From: Rhizobium oryzicola
GTDB taxonomy: Bacteria; Pseudomonadota; Alphaproteobacteria; Rhizobiales; Rhizobiaceae
NCBI RefSeq assembly: GCF_030504645.1
Contig: NZ_JAUKWQ010000014.1
Location: 1 to 64,000, forward strand
Direction: 5' to 3'
DNA length: 64,000 nt
Under the pieces are notes generated by a model that was not told the origin of the DNA, made no database searches, and saw only the letters and a list, made by a program, of their open reading frames with translations. Position 1 is the first letter of the stretch, and each line of letters begins with the position of its first letter. The position numbers and the translations under genes were made by a program. This document shows positions 9,183-18,062 of this stretch, one piece after another.

Positions 9183-10090
9183 TCGTATGCTTCGATATCG
9201 GGGGGACGGCCATCAAGGGTGCGGTCGCTTATTCCGCCAATGACATCCGGCCCTTTCCGCGCCAGCCGACGCCCATCGATGACTTCGACGCCTTCGTTGC
9301 CGTGCTGCAAAGCGTGATCGATCAATCGGGTGGCAGACCGGATTGCGTGGCGCTTTCCATCGCGGGCGTCATCGATCCAGATACGCGCCGCGCCGTGGTC
9401 GCCAATGTGCCCTGTATCCATGGGCGCCGGCTGCAACAGGATCTGGAAGCCGCTCTTGGCCTTCCGGTTCTGGTGGCCAATGATGCCGATTGCTTCGTGC
9501 TGGCGGAAGCCGGCATAGGGGCCGGTCGCGGACACCGTGTCGTCTTCGGCGTCATTCTCGGCACCGGCGTCGGCGGAGGGCTTGTCATCGACGGGCATCT
9601 GATCAATGCGGAAGGCGGCTTTGCCGGTGAATGGGGTCATGGCCCGGTGGCTGCCACGGAAGCGGGCAATCCGCCCGTGCATCTGCCCCGCTTCGCCTGC
9701 GGTTGCGGTCAGATCGGCTGCGTCGATGCCATTTGCAGCGCGCGGGGCATGGAAAAGCTTCACCACCATCTGCATGGCGAGACGCTGACCAGCGAAGAGA
9801 TCGTCAAGGCCTGGGGCGAACGCGATCCGCTCGCATCCCGCACCATCAATGTCTATGTGGACCTTTTAGCCTCGCCCCTGGCGCTCGTCGCCAATGTCAC
9901 CGGCTGCACGATCATGCCGACCGGCGGCGGGCTGTCCAATTCGGCCGAACTGCTGGCAGAGATCGATCATGCCTTGCGGGCCCGCATCCTGCGCAAGTTC
10001 AATCGCCCGCTTCTGGTGAAGGCCGAGTGCGAGATCGAGCCGGGCCTGATCGGCGCGGCCCTGCTGGGATTGAGCTACCGGGCGGCATGA
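9179..10090 (+). CDS. ROK family sugar kinase, probable N-acetylglucosamine kinase
   Basis: Phosphorylates an intracellular hexose or amino sugar, here most likely GlcNAc to GlcNAc-6-phosphate for nagA. It is 303 residues. The ATP-binding DIGGTAIKG is at 6-14, the second phosphate motif GTGVGGGL near 130, the catalytic EWGH near 150, and the ROK zinc motif CGCGQIGC near 176-183. It has no N-terminal helix-turn-helix, so it is a kinase and not a NagC/Mlc-like regulator. A kinase is needed because the neighbouring importer is an ABC system, which delivers unphosphorylated sugar. It is the last gene of the operon, and a hairpin overlaps its stop codon. Confidence 0.88.
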   Translation: MIVCFDIGGTAIKGAVAYSANDIRPFPRQPTPIDDFDAFVAVLQSVIDQSGGRPDCVALSIAGVIDPDTRRAVVANVPCIHGRRLQQDLEAALGLPVLVANDADCFVLAEAGIGAGRGHRVVFGVILGTGVGGGLVIDGHLINAEGGFAGEWGHGPVAATEAGNPPVHLPRFACGCGQIGCVDAICSARGMEKLHHHLHGETLTSEEIVKAWGERDPLASRTINVYVDLLASPLALVANVTGCTIMPTGGGLSNSAELLAEIDHALRARILRKFNRPLLVKAECEIEPGLIGAALLGLSYRAA

Positions 10091-10098
10091 CCGCCCGG
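10078..10098. terminator. hairpin at the convergent nag/iolB boundary
   Basis: CCGGGCGG (10078-10085) and its exact complement (10091-10098) surround the kinase stop codon in a 5-base loop. It lies between convergent operons and could end transcription in both directions, but neither side has a T tract. Rho-dependent or inefficient termination is therefore possible. Confidence 0.45.
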
Positions 10099-10108
10099 GT
10101 CTACGATC

Positions 10109-10918
10109 TCAGGGATTATCGCGCTTGAAAATCCAGTCGTGGTCGGGATGGTTCTTGAAGCGCCACTTGCGCATCGGGCCTGCCATGACGTTGAGATAAT
10201 ACATCTCGTAGCCGTAAGGCGAACCGCAGGGATGATGCCCCTTTGGCACCAGCACCACATCGCCGTCGGACACCGACATGGTTTCATCCAGCGATCCGTC
10301 TTCGGTAAAGACGCGCTGGATGCCGAACCCTTGAGCCGGGTTCAGGCGATGATAATAGGTCTCTTCCAGATAGGTCATATCGGGATAATTGTCCTCGTCA
10401 TGCCGGTGCGGCGGGTAGGACGACCAGTGGCCCGAAGGTGTGAAGACTTCCGTCACCAACAGGCTGTCGGCCACATCGCGCTCTTCCATGGCGATCGGGA
10501 AGATGTAGCGCGTATTGGTGCCCTTGCCGCGTTCGGCCAGCGAAATACCGTTGGGACCGATCACCTGCGCCTCGCGACCGGGCTTGGCCGGCGCCGTGCA
10601 GATGGCAAGCGTCACATCGGTCGTCGCAACCGCCGACCAGTCGCTACCGGCGGGGATGTAAACGCAATGCGGCGGCTTGCGCTCGAAAACATTCATGCGG
10701 TCGCCAAGTTCGCCGAAGCTTTTTCCGCCGCCAGAAATCTCGGCCTTGCCTTCGACCAGAACCAGGATCACTTCCGTCTCGCCGGTCGCTTCCGCCGCCG
10801 TTTCACCTGGCTTCAGATTATAAAGCCCGAAGCCGACATAACCCCAATTGGCGCTTTCCGGGGTGATGTCATGCACCTTGCCGCTTTTGCCCGTCGGCTT
10901 GCGCAAGAGATTGGTCAT
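10109..10918 (-). CDS. iolB: 5-deoxy-glucuronate isomerase
   Basis: Cytoplasmic cupin enzyme of myo-inositol breakdown that converts 5-deoxy-glucuronate to 5-dehydro-2-deoxygluconate. It is 269 residues, the family length. The double-cupin IolB layout is seen, with the metal-site region YPPHRHDEDNYPDMTYLEE near 166-184 and the ending region KGHHPCGSPYGYEMYYLNVMAG near 227-248. It is last in the minus-strand iol operon, and its ATG overlaps the stop of the small membrane-protein gene by 4 bases. Confidence 0.95.
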   Translation of the reverse strand: MTNLLRKPTGKSGKVHDITPESANWGYVGFGLYNLKPGETAAEATGETEVILVLVEGKAEISGGGKSFGELGDRMNVFERKPPHCVYIPAGSDWSAVATTDVTLAICTAPAKPGREAQVIGPNGISLAERGKGTNTRYIFPIAMEERDVADSLLVTEVFTPSGHWSSYPPHRHDEDNYPDMTYLEETYYHRLNPAQGFGIQRVFTEDGSLDETMSVSDGDVVLVPKGHHPCGSPYGYEMYYLNVMAGPMRKWRFKNHPDHDWIFKRDNP

Positions 10919-11163
10919 TCCGCGTCTCCTTCCCGCGAGGCGACGGAAGCCTGCTGTTTGGCGGCCTCCGCCTCTGCGATCGAACGATCATAGATGATAA
11001 GCAGTTCATAGGCCGCATAGGCAGCAGCGCCCAGGAACATGATGGCCCAACCCCAAGACCCGTTCAGCACCTCCACACCGCCCCAAAGGGCTGGCAGCAC
11101 GGCGGTGAGAACACGCCGCCATAGCGGCTTGAAGAACGGATGCGTGGGGTCGAGCAGCTTCAA
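10915..11163 (-). CDS. small two-segment membrane protein within the iol operon
   Basis: 82 residues from a TTG start with an AAGGA ribosome site. Two hydrophobic stretches (about 19-33 and 37-55) suggest two membrane passes. The C-terminal tail from about 58 is charged and Ala/Glu-rich and probably cytoplasmic. It is packed between iolE and iolB, with a 4-base overlap into iolB, so it is cotranscribed with inositol catabolism. I do not recognise a function. It could be a membrane anchor or transport accessory (speculative). The tight coupling argues that it is a real gene. Confidence 0.7.
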   Translation of the reverse strand: MKLLDPTHPFFKPLWRRVLTAVLPALWGGVEVLNGSWGWAIMFLGAAAYAAYELLIIYDRSIAEAEAAKQQASVASREGDAE

Positions 11164-11185
11164 CAGATTTTCCTTCGGGATGAGG

Positions 11186-12079
11186 TCAGATCAGGCCCGC
11201 ATCCTTGGCGAAGCCCTTTAGCGATTTCAAGCCGAGGCTCTGATATTCGAAGGGATTGCGCACATCCGGATCCTGTTCCGCTTCGATGACGATCCAACCC
11301 TCATAGCCGTGTTCAGCAGCAATTTTCAGAACCGGCGGGAAGTTGACGCCACCTTCGGCATCGCCCGGAACGGTGAACACGCCACGGCGCACGCCTTCCA
11401 GGAAGGAGAGCTTTTCTTTGCGAACCTGTTCTGCAATGACCGGACGCACGTTCTTGGCGTGGATATGGCCGACGCGGTGCATGTATTTCTTGGCGACCGC
11501 CTCCGGGTTGCCGCCGCCGAAATAGCAATGGCCGGTATCGAGCAGCAGCTTGGCGTGCGGGCCGGTGTGCTGCATGAGCTTGTCGATTTCCTCTTCGCTC
11601 TCAACCACCGTGCCCATGTGGTGGTGGTAGACAAGCGAGATGCCCTGAGACGCCGAGAACTCGGCCAGCGCCTCTACGCCTGCGCCGAACTTGGCCCAAT
11701 CGGCTTCCGCAAGCTTCGGGCGATCGGCAAGCGCCGTATCATCAGCGCCGTGGATGGCGTTCGAGGTTTCGCAAACGATGATGACTTTGCAGCCCATGGC
11801 CTTCAGTACATCGAGGAACGGCTGCATGGCAGCCTTTTCCTCTTCAATCGTGTTGGTCAACAGGTTCAACGAATGCCAGCCGGACACGAATTTCAGGCCG
11901 CGCGGCTCCAGAACGGATTTCAGGCCAGCCGGATCGGTCGGCAGCTTGTGGCCCTTCTCGATGCCATCGAACCCGATCTTCGCGGTTTCATCCAGGCACT
12001 GCTCGAGGCTGATATGGGCGCCGAGCGAACGGTCGTCGTCATTGGACCAGGCAATCGGGTTTGTACCGAAGAGGATCAT
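11186..12079 (-). CDS. iolE: myo-inosose-2 dehydratase
   Basis: Dehydrates 2-keto-myo-inositol (scyllo-inosose), the second step of inositol catabolism. It is 297 residues and has the xylose-isomerase-like/AP endonuclease 2 TIM-barrel pattern. Visible landmarks are the N-terminal FGTNPIAWSNDD (about 4-15), metal-ligand segments around LLDTGHCYFGGG (about 184) and HIHAKNVRP (about 209-217), and VIEAEQDP near 265. The start lies 1 base after the iolD stop. It should act on the product of the divergently encoded IdhA. Confidence 0.95.
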   Translation of the reverse strand: MILFGTNPIAWSNDDDRSLGAHISLEQCLDETAKIGFDGIEKGHKLPTDPAGLKSVLEPRGLKFVSGWHSLNLLTNTIEEEKAAMQPFLDVLKAMGCKVIIVCETSNAIHGADDTALADRPKLAEADWAKFGAGVEALAEFSASQGISLVYHHHMGTVVESEEEIDKLMQHTGPHAKLLLDTGHCYFGGGNPEAVAKKYMHRVGHIHAKNVRPVIAEQVRKEKLSFLEGVRRGVFTVPGDAEGGVNFPPVLKIAAEHGYEGWIVIEAEQDPDVRNPFEYQSLGLKSLKGFAKDAGLI

Positions 12080-12080
12080 C

Positions 12081-13901
12081 TTAAATTCTTTCCTTCAGGG
12101 CAGCTTCATATGCGGCGCGCGCCGTGTTGACTTGCTTACGGGCCGAGACCTCGGGCACGGCGACATCCCACCAATGGCCACCGCCATCCGGCGTCGGATA
12201 GGGGTCCGTATCGATGACGATGACCGTCGTCTGCGTTGCATCCCGAGCAACAGCCAAGGCGGCCTCTAGCTCGGTGACAGACGATACCTTGGTGGACTTC
12301 GCCCCCATGGCCGCCGCATGCGCGGCGAAGTCGATGGCAATCGGGCTGACATTCGAATGGGCGTAGAGATTGTTGAACTCCGCGCCGCCGGTGCCCATCT
12401 GCAACCGGTTGATGCAGCCATAGCCCCTGTTATCGGTGATCACGACGGTGATCTTCACGCCCATGCCGACTGCGGTCGCCAGCTCCGAGTTCATCATCAT
12501 GTAGGAGCCGTCGCCGACCATGACGATGACATCGCGTTCCGGCTCCGCCATCTTGATGCCAAGGCCGCCAGCGATCTCATAACCCATGCAGGAGAAACCG
12601 TATTCCATGTGATAGGACAGCGGCAGCTTTGCCTTCCACAACTGGTGAAGCTCGCCCGGCATGGTGCCCGCCGCGCACATGACGACAGTGTTATCCCGCG
12701 AGGCACGCTGAACCGCACCGATAACCTGCATATCTGTCGGAAGCGTGTTGGCTTCCTTGGGCGCTGCGGTAACGGCATCTGCCTTGGCAAACCAGCTGGC
12801 TTTGAGGCCTGCATCGGGGGCATCAAAGCGATGATCACCGAGAGCCGCCGAAATCTTTTCCAGCCCCACCTTGGCGTCGGCCACGAGCGGAATCGCATCA
12901 TGCTTGGCGCTGTCGTAAGGCTGCACGTTGAGCGCCAGGATTTTGCGGTTAGGGTTTTTGAACAAAGCCCAGGACCCGGTCGTGAAATCCTGAAAGCGCG
13001 TGCCGACGCCAATCACCAGATCAGCCTTTTCCGAGACGATGTTCGCGCTTTCGCAACCGGTGACGCCCACGGGGCCGAAGTTCAGCCCATGGTCCCAGGC
13101 AAGAGCCGACTTACCCGCCTGCGTTTCGACAACCGGTATCTGGTGCTTCTCGACGAAGCTCTTCAGCGTTTCCGTTGCACCAGAGAAATGCACGCCGCCG
13201 CCAGCGACGATGACCGGGTTCTTGGCAGCCTTGATGGCAGCGATCGCGGCTCCCAGCTCCACCACGTCAGGCTCCGGACGGCGGAAGCGCCAGGTCTTCT
13301 TCGCAAAGAAGCTTTCCGGGTAATCGTAAGCCTCGGCTTGCACATCCTGGCAGAAGGCGAGCGTCACAGGGCCGCAATCGGCCGGATCCGTCAGGGTGCG
13401 GAAGGCACGCGGCAGCGCCGTCAAAAGCTGTTCGGGCCGCTCGATCCGGTCGAAATAGCGGCTGACCGGCTTGAAGCAGTCATTGGCGGATACCGTGCCG
13501 TCCTCGAAATCCTCGATCTGCTGAAGAACGGGATCGGGACCACGATTGGCAAACACATCGCCGGGAATGAAGAGAACCGGCAGACGGTTGACATGCGCGA
13601 GTGCGGCCGCCGTCACCATGTTCAGCGCACCGGGACCAATGGAGGAGGTGACCGCCATCGCCCGGCGACGGCCAAGCTGCTTGGCGTAAGCAATCGCCGC
13701 ATGCGCCATCGACTGTTCGTTCTGGCCGCGATAGGTCGGCAGCTCCTCGCGGATGCCATAGAGGGCCTCGCCGATACCGGCGACATTGCCGTGACCAAAA
13801 ATGGCCCAGACGCCGGCGATGTAGGGAACGCCATCCTCGTTCAGCTGATTGGCGAGATAGCGCACCAGCGCCTGCGCCGCCGTCAAACGGATCGTTTTCA
13901 T
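12081..13901 (-). CDS. iolD: 3D-(3,5/4)-trihydroxycyclohexane-1,2-dione acylhydrolase
   Basis: Thiamine-diphosphate enzyme that opens the six-carbon ring to 5-deoxy-glucuronate. It is 606 residues, full length. The N-terminal pyrimidine-binding domain has the glutamate-containing segment around LPTYRGQNEQSM (about 53-64). A middle domain follows at about 205-340. The C-terminal ThDP domain shows the GDGSYMMMNSE and later VVITDNRGYG metal-binding pattern (about 466-495). Its ATG overlaps the iolC stop (ATGA), and iolE follows after 1 base. Confidence 0.95.
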   Translation of the reverse strand: MKTIRLTAAQALVRYLANQLNEDGVPYIAGVWAIFGHGNVAGIGEALYGIREELPTYRGQNEQSMAHAAIAYAKQLGRRRAMAVTSSIGPGALNMVTAAALAHVNRLPVLFIPGDVFANRGPDPVLQQIEDFEDGTVSANDCFKPVSRYFDRIERPEQLLTALPRAFRTLTDPADCGPVTLAFCQDVQAEAYDYPESFFAKKTWRFRRPEPDVVELGAAIAAIKAAKNPVIVAGGGVHFSGATETLKSFVEKHQIPVVETQAGKSALAWDHGLNFGPVGVTGCESANIVSEKADLVIGVGTRFQDFTTGSWALFKNPNRKILALNVQPYDSAKHDAIPLVADAKVGLEKISAALGDHRFDAPDAGLKASWFAKADAVTAAPKEANTLPTDMQVIGAVQRASRDNTVVMCAAGTMPGELHQLWKAKLPLSYHMEYGFSCMGYEIAGGLGIKMAEPERDVIVMVGDGSYMMMNSELATAVGMGVKITVVITDNRGYGCINRLQMGTGGAEFNNLYAHSNVSPIAIDFAAHAAAMGAKSTKVSSVTELEAALAVARDATQTTVIVIDTDPYPTPDGGGHWWDVAVPEVSARKQVNTARAAYEAALKERI

Positions 13902-15820
13902 GCCTTTCCTCCCTTAACGGCCTTTGCGCGCGCTCCATCCCAGATCGCGCACAGGCTCTTGTATCGGGCCACCATATCCTCCACGGCGGCCTCATCCGTG
14001 ATCTGACCGGCCAGCCACTTGCGGGCCGCATCGCCGAAGATGGTGCGGCCAACGGCAAAGCCCTTGACCAGATCGAAGCCTGCAGCCAGCGCAAAACTTT
14101 CCTCAAGCTCCGCCTGCGGCGCATCCAGACCCAATACCACGATACCGCGCGTACGTGTATCGTGGCGTTCTACCGCAGCACAGGCATTGGCCCAGGCGGC
14201 GTGAGACTTCATCGGCTCCAGCTTCCACCAATCCGGATAAACGCCGATCTCATAGAAGCGATCAATGATCTTGGCGGTCGTCTCATCATCCACAGCGCCG
14301 ACCTTGGACGGAATGACTTCCAGCAGGAATTCCAGACGGTTGCGGCGGGAGGCCTCGAACAGGCGCTTCACCGTTTCTTCCTGTTTCTCCTTCACCTCCG
14401 CGGTATCATCGGGATGATAGAAGCAGAGAACCTTGACGACATGCTCGGCAGCCCATTCGCCCAGGCCACCGGAATCGAGGCCGAGTTCCGGCTCCAGCGT
14501 CAGCGGACGCGAGCCCGGCCACTCCGCGGGACGGCCGATCCAGAGGCCCGTACCGGCCGCGGCATAAAGTGCTTCCTTGCCGAGCCGGCCATCGCAGAGG
14601 ATGCCATAACCGCCCCGCCCGCCAGCGACAGTCGTCGCGGCCTGGAGGCAGAGCTTCTTGAAGGCACCGATGCGGTCCACCGGCACGCCGGCCTCTTCGG
14701 CCATGGCTTCCAGCTGCATGCGGTGATCGAAGGCGAAAACGCGCATCGTCGACCAGTCACCCTTTCGGTTGGTCGACCAGTGAACCTGTTCGAGCGCCGC
14801 ATCCTTGCGCAGCGCCTTGTTCTTGATGCCGGTTGCAAAGAAATATTGCAGCTCTTCCCAGCTTGGGTAAGCAGGCGTGCAGCCATGGCGGGACACGGCG
14901 AAGGCGCCGCAGGCATTGGCATATTTCAGGGCCGTCGGCCAGTTCTCGCCCGTCAGCCAACCCTTCAGCAGACCGGCCATGAAGCCATCGCCCGCTCCCA
15001 GTACGTTGAAGACTTCGATCGGGAAACCGGGGCCGGTCTGACCCTTGTCCAGACTATCCGGGATCTCGCCCTCAAAGACAGCCGCGCCCATGGGGCCGCG
15101 CTTGCAAACCAGCGCCGCCCTGGAGACCTTACGCACAGCGCGCAGCGCCTCCAGCGTATCGGTCGAGCCACCGGCAATGTGGAACTCTTCTTCCGTGCCG
15201 ACGATGAGGTCGAACAGATGCAGCGTGCTTTGCAGCTTGGCGGTGACCTTGGCCGATTCCACGAAACGGCTTTCGCCATCGCCATGACCGGCGACGCCCC
15301 AGAGGTTCGGGCGGTAATCGATGTCGAGCGCGGTCTTGGCACCATTCTCGCGCGCCAGCCTGAGCGCCTTCATCACTGCCGCCTCCGTGCGCGTGTGCGA
15401 CAGATGCGTGCCTGTCACCGTGACGCAGCGGGATTCCGCGATGAACGCCGGATCGATATCGTCTTCGCACAGCGCCATGTCGGCGCAGTTTTCGCGGTAG
15501 AAGATCAGCGGGAACTGGTTTTCGTCGCGAATGCCGAGCAGCACCAGCGCCGTCAGCCGTTCAGGGTCAGTGACCACACCGCGCACATCCACGCCCTCGC
15601 GCACCAGCTGTTCGCGAATAAAGCGGCCCATATGTTCGTTACCGACGCGCGTGATGACTGCGCTCTTAAGGCCCAGACGCGCTGCACCCGCGGCGATATT
15701 GGTCGGAGAGCCGCCAATGTACTTGTTGAAGGAGGACATATCCTCAAGCCGGCCACCCACCTGGGCGCCATAGAGGTCTACGGACGAACGTCCGATCGTA
15801 ATCACGTCGAGTGGCTTCAA
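13898..15820 (-). CDS. iolC: fused 5-dehydro-2-deoxygluconokinase / DUF2090 aldolase
   Basis: Bifunctional inositol enzyme of 640 residues. Residues 1 to about 325 are a PfkB-type kinase with IGRSSVDLYG at the start, GGSPTNIAAGAARLG (about 37-51) and the catalytic GAGDGFMAG near 277. From about 335 to the end is a DUF2090 domain, which in this family acts as the aldolase that cleaves the phosphorylated product to a three-carbon aldehyde and dihydroxyacetone phosphate. The fusion is common in Proteobacteria and replaces separate IolC and IolJ. The start is TTG at 15820, since AGGGAGG precedes it; the frame extends to 15883 without homology. It is the first structural gene of the operon. Confidence 0.93.
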   Translation of the reverse strand: MKPLDVITIGRSSVDLYGAQVGGRLEDMSSFNKYIGGSPTNIAAGAARLGLKSAVITRVGNEHMGRFIREQLVREGVDVRGVVTDPERLTALVLLGIRDENQFPLIFYRENCADMALCEDDIDPAFIAESRCVTVTGTHLSHTRTEAAVMKALRLARENGAKTALDIDYRPNLWGVAGHGDGESRFVESAKVTAKLQSTLHLFDLIVGTEEEFHIAGGSTDTLEALRAVRKVSRAALVCKRGPMGAAVFEGEIPDSLDKGQTGPGFPIEVFNVLGAGDGFMAGLLKGWLTGENWPTALKYANACGAFAVSRHGCTPAYPSWEELQYFFATGIKNKALRKDAALEQVHWSTNRKGDWSTMRVFAFDHRMQLEAMAEEAGVPVDRIGAFKKLCLQAATTVAGGRGGYGILCDGRLGKEALYAAAGTGLWIGRPAEWPGSRPLTLEPELGLDSGGLGEWAAEHVVKVLCFYHPDDTAEVKEKQEETVKRLFEASRRNRLEFLLEVIPSKVGAVDDETTAKIIDRFYEIGVYPDWWKLEPMKSHAAWANACAAVERHDTRTRGIVVLGLDAPQAELEESFALAAGFDLVKGFAVGRTIFGDAARKWLAGQITDEAAVEDMVARYKSLCAIWDGARAKAVKGGKA

Positions 15821-15938
15821 TAGGCCCTCCCTTAGGCCGAGAATGGCAGATGGCGCTTGACGCGCAGGTTCGGCGTCTCCCACGCCGATTTCATTTTTGG
15901 ACTATAAATTCTATTTTTGATGCTTTCAACACGAATAT

Positions 15939-16754
15939 TCAAACTTTCCGCCGCGCACCGACCGCAGCGGACAAAGCGATGGCAACGCAGAGCGTGGCAG
16001 AAAGCGAACGGAATGCGCCGAAATCCACCTCAGACACGGTGAGAATGGTCGCTCCCATCTTGCGAAGCGGATTGACTGCCGTATCGGTCAGTGCCACGAC
16101 GGCCACGCCGCGCGCCCGAACGGACTCGACGAGATCAAGCGTTTCTGCAGAATAGGGCGAGAAGGTAATCGCCAGCAGCGCGTCACTCGGACGAATCGCG
16201 GCGGAGCTATCCAGCCGCCCCGCTACACTGTGCAGCATGGCGGGCACCTGCATTTTCTCCAGCGCGTAGGCAATGTAACTCGCCACCGGGAAGGAGCGGC
16301 GTAGACCGATGATGTGGACGAGGTTCGCTGATGCCAGCAGGTCCACGGCCTCCTCAAGAGATTGAGGATCAACGGATTTCAGCAGATTTTCGAGTGATGA
16401 GCGTCCTGCCTCCACGAATTCCGCCAGAAGGCGCGGGCCGCTATGCTCCCCCATTTCGCGCAGGTGGTCGAGGCGGGTCGAATAATCCGGCCAGCCACCC
16501 ACATAGTTCTCGCGAAACAGGCGCTGCATTTCCGAATAGCCGGAAAAACCCATGATCTGGCAGAAGCGCATGAATGCGGATGGCTGCACCCCTGCGGCCT
16601 CTGCCATTTCAGCGACAGTGGAGACGGCGATGCGATCGGTATTGGCTGCCACATAATCCGCACACTGCTTCAAACGTTTAGGCAGGGACGCCGCCACCTC
16701 CAGCAATTTCTCCTCGAACTCCCGCACTGTCGCGGGCGCCGCTGCATGCGTCAT
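15939..16754 (-). CDS. iolR: RpiR family repressor of inositol genes
   Basis: Transcription factor of 271 residues. The N-terminal RpiR helix-turn-helix spans about 10-85 and includes AEMAEAAGVQPSAFMRFCQ. A SIS domain at about 120-255 binds sugar-phosphate-like effectors. It lies upstream of iolC on the same strand and faces idhA. Two GGAA-N6-TTCC palindromes sit between it and idhA, the pattern reported for Sinorhizobium meliloti IolR sites, so autoregulation and control of idhA are likely. Between its stop and iolC only a degenerate site is seen (GGAC-N6-TTCT at 15899-15912). The effector is probably an inositol intermediate (inference). Confidence 0.9.
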   Translation of the reverse strand: MTHAAAPATVREFEEKLLEVAASLPKRLKQCADYVAANTDRIAVSTVAEMAEAAGVQPSAFMRFCQIMGFSGYSEMQRLFRENYVGGWPDYSTRLDHLREMGEHSGPRLLAEFVEAGRSSLENLLKSVDPQSLEEAVDLLASANLVHIIGLRRSFPVASYIAYALEKMQVPAMLHSVAGRLDSSAAIRPSDALLAITFSPYSAETLDLVESVRARGVAVVALTDTAVNPLRKMGATILTVSEVDFGAFRSLSATLCVAIALSAAVGARRKV

Positions 16755-16807
16755 GCAATCGTCCTTTTTCTGCGCTTGACATGAATATGGCTACACACTA
16801 GCAAAAT

Positions 16808-16821
16808 GGAACAGATATTCC
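16808..16821. promoter_or_regulatory. IolR-type operator 1
   Basis: GGAACAGATATTCC is a GGAA-N6-TTCC palindrome flanked by T and A, in the iolR/idhA divergent region. A TTGACA hexamer lies at 16776-16781 with a weak -10 candidate near 16799, so a bound repressor would overlap the idhA transcription start region. Confidence 0.8.
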
Positions 16822-16831
16822 AAATGCGTTT

Positions 16832-16845
16832 GGAACAAAAATTCC
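16832..16845. promoter_or_regulatory. IolR-type operator 2
   Basis: GGAACAAAAATTCC is a second GGAA-N6-TTCC palindrome, 24 bases from the first (centre to centre). The two are on almost the same DNA face, and the sequence between them (TTCCAAATGCGTTTGGAA) is itself symmetric. The arrangement suits cooperative binding of an RpiR-type dimer or tetramer. Confidence 0.8.
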
Positions 16846-16872
16846 ATCGACAGTTTCACTGGAGGAGAACCC

Positions 16873-17862
16873 ATGGTGACGAAATTGGCCCTGCTCGGTG
16901 CAGGACGTATCGGCAAGGTGCATGCAAAGGCCATCGCTTCCGACCCGCGTGCAAAGCTGGTGGCCGTGGTGGATGCGATGGAAGCCGCTGCAAAGGCGAT
17001 CGCTGACGAAGCAGGTTGCGAGGTCAGCACCATCGAGGCCGTTCTGGCCAACAAGGATGTCGACGCTGTTATCATCTGCACGCCGACCAACACCCATGCG
17101 GACCTGATCGAAAAGTTTGCCCGCGCCGGCAAGGCAATCTTCTGCGAAAAGCCGATCGATCTGGATGTTGCACGTGCCCAGGCCTGCATCGATGTGGTGA
17201 AGGAAACCGGCGCCAAGGTCATGCTCGGCTTTAACCGTCGCTTCGACCCGCATTTCCAGGCCGTCCGCAAGGAAATCGACAAGGGCACCATCGGCAAGGT
17301 CGAGATGGTGACGATCACCAGCCGCGATCCGGGCGCCCCGCCGGTGGAGTACATCAAGGTCTCCGGCGGCATCTTCCGCGACATGACGATCCACGATCTA
17401 GACATGGCGCGCTTCCTGCTGGGCGAAGAGATCAAGTCCGTCTTCGCAACGGGTGCCGTGCTGGTTGACCCGAAGATCGGCGAAGCCGGCGATTATGACT
17501 CGGCAAGCCTGATCCTCACCACGGCCAGCGGTCGCCAGGCGGTGATCTCTAACTCCCGCCGCGCGACCTATGGCTATGACCAGCGCATCGAAGTGCATGG
17601 CTCGCTGGGTTCGGTTGCCGCCGAAAACCAGCGCCCGGTGTCGATCGAAGTTGCCAACAAGGATGGCTACACCCGCCCGCCGCTGCATGATTTCTTCATG
17701 ACGCGCTACACGGAAGCTTATGCGGCTGAAATCAAGGCCTTCATCGACACCGTTGAAAAGGGCGCTGCCGCTTCGCCGTCCGCTGAAGATGGCCTGATTG
17801 CCCTGAAGCTCGCCGATGCGGCGCTGAAGTCTGCCAAGACGGGCGCTGCCGTCAGCCTTTAA
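16873..17862 (+). CDS. idhA: myo-inositol 2-dehydrogenase
   Basis: Oxidises myo-inositol to scyllo-inosose with NAD+, the first step of the pathway encoded leftward. It is 329 residues, the usual size. The Rossmann motif LLGAGRIGKVHA is at about 7-18, the catalytic-lysine motif CEKP near 94-97, and the MTIHDLDMARF motif near 171-181 holds the substrate-binding aspartate and histidine. A strong GGAGGAG ribosome site precedes the ATG. Two IolR-type palindromes lie 27-65 bases upstream, and a terminator follows. Confidence 0.95.
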   Translation: MVTKLALLGAGRIGKVHAKAIASDPRAKLVAVVDAMEAAAKAIADEAGCEVSTIEAVLANKDVDAVIICTPTNTHADLIEKFARAGKAIFCEKPIDLDVARAQACIDVVKETGAKVMLGFNRRFDPHFQAVRKEIDKGTIGKVEMVTITSRDPGAPPVEYIKVSGGIFRDMTIHDLDMARFLLGEEIKSVFATGAVLVDPKIGEAGDYDSASLILTTASGRQAVISNSRRATYGYDQRIEVHGSLGSVAAENQRPVSIEVANKDGYTRPPLHDFFMTRYTEAYAAEIKAFIDTVEKGAAASPSAEDGLIALKLADAALKSAKTGAAVSL

Positions 17863-17891
17863 GGCCTACTGTTGCTTGAGAGCGTGACGCC

Positions 17892-17950
17892 AAAGGGCGC
17901 CTTGAAAGTCGGGACAACCAGCTTCAAGGGCGCCCTTTGTCTTTCTTTTC
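17892..17950 (+). terminator. rho-independent terminator of idhA
   Basis: A long stem (17892-17906 with 17923-17938, one bulged base, core GGGCGCC) is followed by a T-rich tail (17939-17950). It lies 30 bases after the idhA stop and before the LacI gene. Confidence 0.8.
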
Positions 17951-17953
17951 TAT

Positions 17954-17968
17954 TTGCATTTCTTGCAA
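17954..17968. promoter_or_regulatory. inverted repeat upstream of the LacI gene
   Basis: TTGCA-N5-TGCAA lies about 95 bases before the LacI-type start codon. It is a candidate autoregulatory operator, but no matching sequence was seen in the 27267-27459 region that the regulator is expected to control. Confidence 0.25.
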
Positions 17969-18062
17969 CTTGAATGACTCTGGAACCCGCTTTACGAGAG
18001 AGCGTGGCAGACGCAGGCAGGCGCGCCAACTCCAAGACAGCGACACAATGCCGGAGGAACGA

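Noticed and set aside
9179..10090. ROK-family NagC/Mlc-type repressor
   Set aside because: There is no N-terminal helix-turn-helix. The protein starts at the ATP-binding motif, so it is a kinase.
12318..14006. Plus-strand open frame of 562 codons opposite iolD
   Set aside because: It lies entirely antisense to a clear iolD with complete domains. Its translation is Arg/His/Gly-rich without motifs, as expected from the opposite strand of GC-rich coding DNA.
15899..15912. GGAC-N6-TTCT upstream of iolC as an IolR site
   Set aside because: Two mismatches to GGAA-N6-TTCC. It may be a weak site, but the evidence is too thin to list it as an operator.
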